IMG/VR virus record: IMGVR_UViG_3300010883_000205 | Location: 1 to 33,348 of that record | Source: a virus | Strand: one strand, 5' to 3' | Length of the DNA stretch: 33,348 bases | Shown: one piece after another, positions 28,960-33,348 of the stretch | Layout: each line of letters begins with the position of its first letter | Position numbering within the stretch: the stretch's first letter is position 1 | The notes under the pieces: model-generated | The model's database searches: none | Seen by the model: the letters and a program-made list of their open reading frames with translations, nothing else | What the model was told of the DNA's origin: nothing | Made by a program: the position numbers and the translations under genes

Positions 28960-29408
28960 GCAATGAAGTACTGCAAGGAAAACTGATAACCAAGTTAAGG
29001 ACTGATGCTACGTTGGTAACGCTGGCAGGTCATACAGGGATAAATAAAACAATAGGTGGAGCGTACCCAAGAACGGGAGGTAAAGTACCTTACTTGTCTG
29101 CGACAGTTAGGTTGGGATTAGGGGCAGTAGATGCGTATCCTATGATTACTAGATTTGTGGTTAGACTTCGAGCGTATGGAAACGACATTTTAGAAGTTAC
29201 GAAAATAGCAGACAGAGTTAAATTGCTGTTTGCACAAAGAACCGACAACCGAGATTTCTATGACTTCACCGACACGGGTATAAAAGTATATCAAACAACT
29301 TGGAAGAAAAGACTGGAGGCAAAACAAGTTGAGTACGCTGACGGACATGTATGGGAAGATGAAAATATCATTGAAATCATAGCGGATACTTCAGCGGCTT
29401 GTCCTTAA
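28956..29408 (+). CDS. Probable tail terminator/completion protein, 150 aa
   Basis: The pattern of an N-terminal helix (VLQGKLITKLRTDATLVTLA), a strand pair (PYLSATVRLG, TRFVVRLRAYGN), a helix (ILEVTKIADRVKLLF), and a final strand fits the lambda gpU / DUF3168-type tail completion fold. Position directly before the tail tube gene agrees. Call is by fold pattern and order. Confidence 0.65.
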   Translation: MSNEVLQGKLITKLRTDATLVTLAGHTGINKTIGGAYPRTGGKVPYLSATVRLGLGAVDAYPMITRFVVRLRAYGNDILEVTKIADRVKLLFAQRTDNRDFYDFTDTGIKVYQTTWKKRLEAKQVEYADGHVWEDENIIEIIADTSAACP

Positions 29409-29420
29409 AGGAGAAATCAC

Positions 29421-29903
29421 ATGGCTAACAATGCTGATAATATTCTTATCGGGTCTGCCACTGTTTCGGTCAATGGGACTGAAATCGGTTACACACAGGG
29501 TGGAACTACAGTAGCGTACGATACCGAGTTTGTGGATGTTGATGCTGACCAGGCGAACGGGATTGTTCGTAAAGGCAGGTCAATGGAGCGTATGTATGTC
29601 CGGTTCAACCTCCTGGAAGTAAGCTTGGACCAGATGCGTATTGCGATGATGTTGCCGACAGTCAACCTGTCGGGCTCCGTCTTGACCCTGGGGTATAATG
29701 ATGCCTGCTGGGTTGCGGAGAATGTAATTTCTCTGGTGGGTCCGGGGCCGAGTTGCGGTACTCGTACTTTCTCTTTGCCGAAGGCTGTGTCGTTCGGCAG
29801 TAAAGAGTACGGTATGACCCGAGATTCAGCTACTATGTATGCGGTCGAGATGGAAGTTCTGAAAGATACTTCAGGCAATTTTGGGACCATAACAGATTCT
29901 TAA
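29421..29903 (+). CDS. Major tail (tube) protein
   Basis: The 160-residue protein begins with SATVSVNGTEIGYTQGGTTV and continues with YDTEFVDVDADQANGIVRKG, the opening hairpins of a common phage tail-tube family. A beta-sandwich with one central helix follows. AAAGGAG at 29407-29413 is the strongest ribosome binding site in the tail region, matching a high-copy virion protein. It precedes the chaperone pair and tape measure, as expected of the tube gene. Confidence 0.82.
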   Translation: MANNADNILIGSATVSVNGTEIGYTQGGTTVAYDTEFVDVDADQANGIVRKGRSMERMYVRFNLLEVSLDQMRIAMMLPTVNLSGSVLTLGYNDACWVAENVISLVGPGPSCGTRTFSLPKAVSFGSKEYGMTRDSATMYAVEMEVLKDTSGNFGTITDS

Positions 29904-29948
29904 CTATCACCCCGTAAACTCTTTTTCTCCTTTTCTTTCTTTTTATTC
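29904..29948 (+). other. Pyrimidine-rich stretch after the tail tube gene
   Basis: About 45 bases dominated by C and T runs on the + strand follow the tail tube stop. No hairpin is present, so I cannot call a rho-independent terminator. It runs directly into the next promoter's -35. Confidence 0.5.
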
Positions 29949-29977
29949 TTGACAAAATCTTGCTTTTATGGTATATT
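29949..29977 (+). promoter_or_regulatory. Sigma70-type promoter in the tail module
   Basis: TTGACA at 29949-29954 and TATATT at 29972-29977 with 17-base spacing; TGG precedes the -10 as in the queD promoter. A palindrome copy lies 62 bases downstream of the -10. Confidence 0.72.
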
Positions 29978-30039
29978 TAAACAACAGCGAAAAAGTAAAC
30001 GAGTTACGCTGAGTGAACTGTGGGTTAAATTCAAACTCA

Positions 30040-30055
30040 GTGCAAGCACTTGCAC
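30040..30055 (+). repeat. 16-bp dispersed palindrome, copy 14
   Basis: Exact GTGCAAGCACTTGCAC with central CA, in the leader between the 29949 promoter and the 70-aa ORF. It is the only intergenic copy not next to a stop codon. Confidence 0.95.
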
Positions 30056-30076
30056 AGTGCTAGAAGGGAATAAAGC

Positions 30077-30289
30077 GTGAGAAATATCCGAACTGATGTA
30101 GATACGGAAGTAACATCACTTGGCATCAATACTGTTACGGAAGTCACTGCATTTATGCGACTGCCTCGGCGGTCAGGTGATATGCTAACAGTGATTGATG
30201 CCATCAAAGCTAGCTTAGGTCTTGTACACGTTAGTCGGCGTAGAATTCGACATGATGTGATGCGACTGTTTCGTAATGGACAACTGTAG
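30077..30289 (+). CDS. Small hypothetical protein, 70 aa
   Basis: A GTG at 30077 follows AGAAGGGA (30062) with usable spacing. The product is helical with a basic C-terminus (HVSRRRIRHDVMRLFRNGQL), which could contact nucleic acid, but no domain is recognised. It has its own promoter upstream and a short hairpin downstream, and sits alone between tail tube and the next tail gene. Confidence 0.55.
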   Translation: MRNIRTDVDTEVTSLGINTVTEVTAFMRLPRRSGDMLTVIDAIKASLGLVHVSRRRIRHDVMRLFRNGQL

Positions 30290-30294
30290 CATTC

Positions 30295-30315
30295 TTGAGT
30301 AAGGGTGTTCCTTAC
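30295..30315 (+). terminator. Short hairpin after the 70-aa ORF (weak)
   Basis: AGTAAGG and CCTTACT pair as a seven-base stem around GTGTT, but no T run follows, so termination is doubtful. It may be an attenuator or chance. Confidence 0.3.
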
Positions 30316-30353
30316 TTCAGTGAAACCCCCCAATAAAACAAGGTAGTATACGA

Positions 30354-30719
30354 ATGGCTCATTCTTACGTAGATATTGGTGGATTCGGAGACTTCACGGT
30401 CGTCAAGTCCAATCCGTCTGGCAATATCGTTCGATTTACTCTGACTGATCTCATCAACCAAGTAACAGATATTCGGTATCTCCGAGCAATCCTGGCTGAT
30501 GCTATTTCTCAGTTCGTGATTGCAGAGCGAGCTGACCTGGATACAAACGGTGACACGGCTATCACTGATGGTGCCGATCTGGATTACCCCGGAAATGGTT
30601 ATCCTAATGTTGATTGGAACTTCGGTGGCAAGTTCGGTGACCTGACTCTGACGGAACAGAGTAATATTACCATGACCGGAGATATTACTGTCAGTATTCC
30701 TTACGCAGATATTGTGTAA
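30354..30719 (+). CDS. Hypothetical tail-region protein, 121 aa
   Basis: A 121-residue acidic, mostly beta protein (YVDIGGFGDFTVVKSNPSGN, then a helical LTDLINQVTDIRYLRAILAD, then a Gly/Asp-rich end) without a recognised family. Its gene lies between the tail tube and chaperone genes, so it is probably structural. The Asp-rich loop DTNGDTAITDGAD could bind calcium, but this is only a pattern. Confidence 0.62.
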   Translation: MAHSYVDIGGFGDFTVVKSNPSGNIVRFTLTDLINQVTDIRYLRAILADAISQFVIAERADLDTNGDTAITDGADLDYPGNGYPNVDWNFGGKFGDLTLTEQSNITMTGDITVSIPYADIV

Positions 30720-30759
30720 GTGTTACTCTCAAAAATGTAAAGAAAAATGGAGATGTACT

Positions 30760-31029
30760 ATGGTGGATGGTGTCAAGGAAAGGAACGAGTATGTTACCAA
30801 AGACTTCAATCTAGCGGCCTTTTTGTGGGCACAGACGGATGTGCAAATGAAGAAGCACCATCCGGGGGTGGGCAATAGTCGAGAGTTATTTTTTACTTTT
30901 GTACTCCCTCTGACTACTGGGGAAATAGACACCCTCGTCAATGAGTACATGAATGAGGCTTGTTTTGTTGAGCCTCGCAGTTTTTGTGATGCTCAAAGTA
31001 AATTGAGGCAGTTGATTCATTCACAATGA
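30760..31029 (+). CDS. DUF5659-like small protein, 89 aa
   Basis: The frame is open from 30712, but GGAG at 30749-30752 points to the ATG at 30760 (MVDGVKERNEY). The sequence YVTKDFNLAAFLWAQ, then a strand FFTFVLPL, then EPRSFCDAQSKLRQLI resembles small DUF5659 proteins of unknown function, common in phages and gene-transfer regions. Nothing about its role is visible beyond its place upstream of the chaperone pair. Confidence 0.6.
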   Translation: MVDGVKERNEYVTKDFNLAAFLWAQTDVQMKKHHPGVGNSRELFFTFVLPLTTGEIDTLVNEYMNEACFVEPRSFCDAQSKLRQLIHSQ

Positions 31030-31048
31030 AAAGTAAAAGGAAAATGCA

Positions 31049-31420
31049 ATGTCAGTAATGGTCAAAGAACCGGTTAAGTGTACTATCAAGGGTGAGGAAA
31101 TTGACGTGTTTGACCCGCCTTTCCGCAAGGTGGTGCAGCACTCAAGAGCCATTGTTACATTTATGGGAAGTTTCAAGTCGGATACAGAGTTGGCTACGGA
31201 AGACATGATTGGTATGCTGGAGGATGATGTCGCTTACGATTTGTTTTGCGTGTGTGCAAGCACTTGCACTAATCGTAACAAAGAGTTTTTTGCTGACATC
31301 ACACTTACGGATGCAGCAGAGCTTATTGCTACGATGTCGGATACTATTGATTGGGAGAGTCTGAAAAAACTTTTTCAGAAAGTGGTCGGGACGATGACAC
31401 CGACCGAAGAGAAGGAATAG
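31049..31420 (+). CDS. Tail assembly chaperone, short form (G-like)
   Basis: A 123-residue protein located just upstream of a tape measure gene and overlapping a second frame by about 70 bases, the G/GT arrangement of siphovirus tail chaperones. AAAAGGA at 31035-31041 sets the start. The palindrome at 31254-31269 is read as CASTCT (about residues 69-74), giving an unusual pair of cysteines in an otherwise helical protein. The protein coats the tape measure during tail assembly and is absent from the virion in studied phages. Confidence 0.8.
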   Translation: MSVMVKEPVKCTIKGEEIDVFDPPFRKVVQHSRAIVTFMGSFKSDTELATEDMIGMLEDDVAYDLFCVCASTCTNRNKEFFADITLTDAAELIATMSDTIDWESLKKLFQKVVGTMTPTEEKE

Positions 31421-31725
31421 AGCTTGAATGCGACTCCGTTGCACAAATCATAGATACATTCGCAATGCAATATGGCTGGTCCAATGAGTATATCTTGGAT
31501 CGGCCTTATTGTGTATTACATCATCTTTTGATTGCAATGGGGATTAGAAAATATTATGATGTCGTTAAGGAAGTAAATACACAAAGGGCGTCGAACTCCA
31601 CAGATACAAATGCAGTAAGTGATTTTTTGCGGAGTATTCGGCCACAGGATACTGAAAAGGAGTGGGCACCTAGTGGGGGAGAACTAACGGTTCCACCTGG
31701 GATGCTGCACGTCACACAGGAATAA
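31049..31725 (+). CDS. Tail assembly chaperone, -1 frameshift fusion (GT-like)
   Basis: The second frame (31351-31725) is open only from a stop at 31348-31350 and has no convincing start of its own. It is in the -1 frame of the preceding ORF. Slippage at the AAA AAA pair (31364-31369) would join residue 107 to TFSESGRDDDTDRR and then to VAQIIDTFAMQYGWSNEYIL, a helical T-like domain, giving a protein of about 225 residues. A G/GT ratio set by such slippage is established for lambda-like phages. The frame relation is seen; slippage itself is inferred. Confidence 0.75.
31254..31269 (+). repeat. 16-bp dispersed palindrome, copy 15
   Basis: Exact GTGCAAGCACTTGCAC with central CA, inside the chaperone gene, read in the second frame as ASTC. 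Confidence 0.95.
31361..31406 (+). promoter_or_regulatory. Probable -1 frameshift signal
   Basis: Six A residues (31364-31369) read as AAA AAA and then CTT in the zero frame form the slip site. The run is itself part of an inverted repeat (CTGAAAAA at 31361 and TTTTTCAG at 31371). A GGTCGG/CCGACC stem (31384-31389 with 31400-31405) lies 14 bases downstream and may act as the stimulatory structure. Confidence 0.65.
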
Positions 31726-31736
31726 AGAGTGCCAAG

Positions 31737-33348
31737 ATGACCCCAGAAATTATTATTCGAATGGTTGCAAAAGTTGACGGCGTTGTCAACGGTATTCAGA
31801 AAGCCCGCGATGTGTACCACCAGTTGAAGATGGGTGTAAAGACTCAGGCTCTTGCTGAATCAATTGAAATTGAAAGGAAAATTGCAAAATATAAAAAACA
31901 ACAAAGAGCTATAATAGCAGCAGCGGCGGCAGCAGGCGGAGCGAGCAGGAAACAAACAGCCGATCTTGCACAGCTAAATTCTTTGTTGCAGGAGCAGCAG
32001 GACAAACTGGCTGATGTGAGTAAGGCGGCTTCCGCTGCTAATGATTTATATAAAAGGATGCATTCAAGTAGTGCAGCTAATGCACGAGCCAATTTGCAGT
32101 CATTGGTAAATGTAGGCAGTGCTATGAAGCAAATAGGTAGTGGTTTGAGGAGAGTGGGCCAAGTGGCTCTAGTAGTAGGGGCAGCAATAGGTTTAGCTGT
32201 TGGTAACGTAGGTAAAGTAGGTGCTGAATTCTCTCAAACAATGGATCAAGTCAGATCTGTTATGGGGGGTCTAGGTAAGCCGACTGAAGAAGCGGCTGCT
32301 AGCTTTGCTAAGTTAGAGGGGGAAGTTATAAGATTAGCTACTAATACTAAGTTTATGGCGAGCGAGGTAGCCACTGCTTTACGGTTTTTAGGGCAAGCGG
32401 GTTTATCTACAGAGCAAGCGTTTGGAGCATTAGAGCCTACCATTAATTTGGCTTTGGCGGGGATGTTAGATTTAGGCCGGGCCGCCGAGATATCGGCTGA
32501 TTTTATGAATGCATTCAAGTTACGCGGGGAAGATATTGCCCGTGTTTCTGATGTGATGGCAGCGGCACAGGCAGCATCAAATACAACAGTAGAGCAATTA
32601 GCAAATGCATTTAGTTTTGCAGCTCCGGTTGCATCGGCATTGTCACAGTCTATTGAAGATGTTACTATTTCCTTGGCCGCATTGGCAAATGCAGGTATCA
32701 AATCTAGCCGTGCGGGTACAGGTGTTGCCCAGATCCTTTCTGGATTGATTCGTAAGGTTGAAAAATCAGATGAGTTGATGCGAAAGTACGGCTCTACTTT
32801 TGCAGCGGTTAATCCAGAAGTAGTTAGTCTTACAGAGATCGTTAAGGAGTTCTCAAGGGTAAATGTTTCTGCTGCCGATGTAATGGAGTTCTTTGGAGAA
32901 CGGGCGGGTAGAGCGTTCTTAGCATTACAGAATACTCCGACAGATAAACTCAAGGAACTAGGCGATGCTATTAATAATAGCTTTGGGGCAGCTTTGGAGC
33001 AGGCGACCCTTCGTTGGAATAATTTATCAGGAGCCATTGCAGAATTTAAATCTCGGGTAGAAGTTATAAAAATAAATTTATTCCAAGCTGTTGAAAAAGA
33101 GATGATTCAAGTTACTAGGGCTGTTGTGGATATGCTAACAGTTATTGCAGATGCTATTAAAAGTGAGCATTTCCAAAAGTTTGTAAAACCACTAATTGCG
33201 GTAACAGTGGTTTTAGGTGTATTTACTGCGGCTTTGGGTGCTGCTCTAATCCCTATTGGATTATTTCTAAGTGCTCTAGGTGGGATGATTGTGGTAGGTG
33301 CGAGTATAGCTATCTCCCTACTGGCTACTTCAGCCGCTGTAGATAATG
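31737..33348 (+). CDS. Tail tape measure protein, N-terminal part (runs off window)
   Basis: The frame is open from the ATG at 31737 to the window end (537 codons seen), so the real gene is longer. An N-terminal coiled-coil region (about 40-110) is followed by a TP901-type tape measure domain, including EFSQTMDQVRSVMGGLG, then NTKFMASEVATALRFLGQAG, then ISADFMNAFKL and GVAQILSGLIRKV. A hydrophobic stretch begins near residue 480 (FVKPLIAVTVVLGVFTAALG). This protein sets tail length and is ejected with the DNA. It follows the chaperone pair as expected. Confidence 0.93.
   Translation, partial: MTPEIIIRMVAKVDGVVNGIQKARDVYHQLKMGVKTQALAESIEIERKIAKYKKQQRAIIAAAAAAGGASRKQTADLAQLNSLLQEQQDKLADVSKAASAANDLYKRMHSSSAANARANLQSLVNVGSAMKQIGSGLRRVGQVALVVGAAIGLAVGNVGKVGAEFSQTMDQVRSVMGGLGKPTEEAAASFAKLEGEVIRLATNTKFMASEVATALRFLGQAGLSTEQAFGALEPTINLALAGMLDLGRAAEISADFMNAFKLRGEDIARVSDVMAAAQAASNTTVEQLANAFSFAAPVASALSQSIEDVTISLAALANAGIKSSRAGTGVAQILSGLIRKVEKSDELMRKYGSTFAAVNPEVVSLTEIVKEFSRVNVSAADVMEFFGERAGRAFLALQNTPTDKLKELGDAINNSFGAALEQATLRWNNLSGAIAEFKSRVEVIKINLFQAVEKEMIQVTRAVVDMLTVIADAIKSEHFQKFVKPLIAVTVVLGVFTAALGAALIPIGLFLSALGGMIVVGASIAISLLATSAAVDN

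Noticed and set aside
1359-31269. Reading the dispersed palindromes as a CRISPR array or transposon ends
   Set aside because: Spacing is irregular (0.7 to 4.3 kb), intervals are ordinary genes, and there are no target duplications or cas genes.
32246-33037. Long minus-strand open frame (263 codons)
   Set aside because: It lies entirely opposite the tape measure gene, whose Ala- and Ser-rich codons leave the reverse strand free of stops; its translation is a low-complexity Ser/Ala/Asn mix with no family.

Overview
This window is a continuous, densely packed, single-direction segment of a tailed double-stranded DNA phage (Caudoviricetes). It is most likely a siphovirus: it has HK97-type connector genes, a tail-tube protein, a -1 frameshifted tail-assembly chaperone pair and a tape measure gene, and no sheath gene is visible. 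Every supported gene is on the + strand. Junctions are mostly ATGA or TAATG overlaps or a few bases, with AGGAG-type ribosome binding sites. The four clear promoters are TTGACA/TATAAT-like, so a bacterial host with a sigma70-like factor is implied, but the host cannot be named from this sequence. No integrase, lysis cassette, tRNA, IS element or CRISPR array was seen. No stretch over 300 bases lacks a gene; the longest gaps (3489-3664 and 29904-30076) are described as features.

Layout. (1) 1-9270: small metabolic and unknown early-type genes. They comprise two tandem GT-A glycosyltransferases (the first cut by the window edge), RNase HI, a DEDDh exonuclease, a DUF6165-like protein, a P-loop dNMP-kinase-like protein, a ParB/Srx-domain protein and about ten unknowns. 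(2) 9273-13110: a 7-deazaguanine DNA-modification module of DpdA-like transglycosylase, QueC, a QueD-like T-fold protein without the catalytic Cys, an unknown, QueD, QueE and FolE. FolE, QueD, QueE and QueC together convert GTP to preQ0, and DpdA would exchange it for guanine in DNA. No QueF or amidotransferase partner is visible, so preQ0 itself is the simplest predicted base. (3) 13111-20937: DNA packaging and head genes, namely TerS, a GpA-type TerL interrupted by a class 3 intein with a LAGLIDADG domain, portal, prohead protease fused to a scaffold with a probable internal scaffold start, and major capsid protein, closed by a strong terminator. (4) 21042-26944: a GT9 glycosyltransferase followed by fibre- or decoration-like proteins and two overlooked small ORFs, lying between the capsid and connector genes. 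(5) 26982-33348: connectors, tail completion, tail tube, a small cassette with its own promoter, the tail chaperone frameshift pair, and the start of the tape measure gene, which runs off the right edge.

The most striking feature that gene annotation does not explain is a 16-bp near-palindrome, GTGCAAGCACTTGCAC. Fifteen copies (thirteen exact in one orientation or the other, two with one mismatch) are scattered from 1.36 to 31.25 kb. Six copies lie inside genes in one and the same codon frame (Val-Gln-Ala-Leu-Ala), including inside QueC and FolE. Six of the seven intergenic copies start within about 7 bases of a stop codon. This is the pattern expected of a dispersed protein-binding site such as a stoperator or partition site, or of an RNA hairpin element, selected at the nucleotide level.
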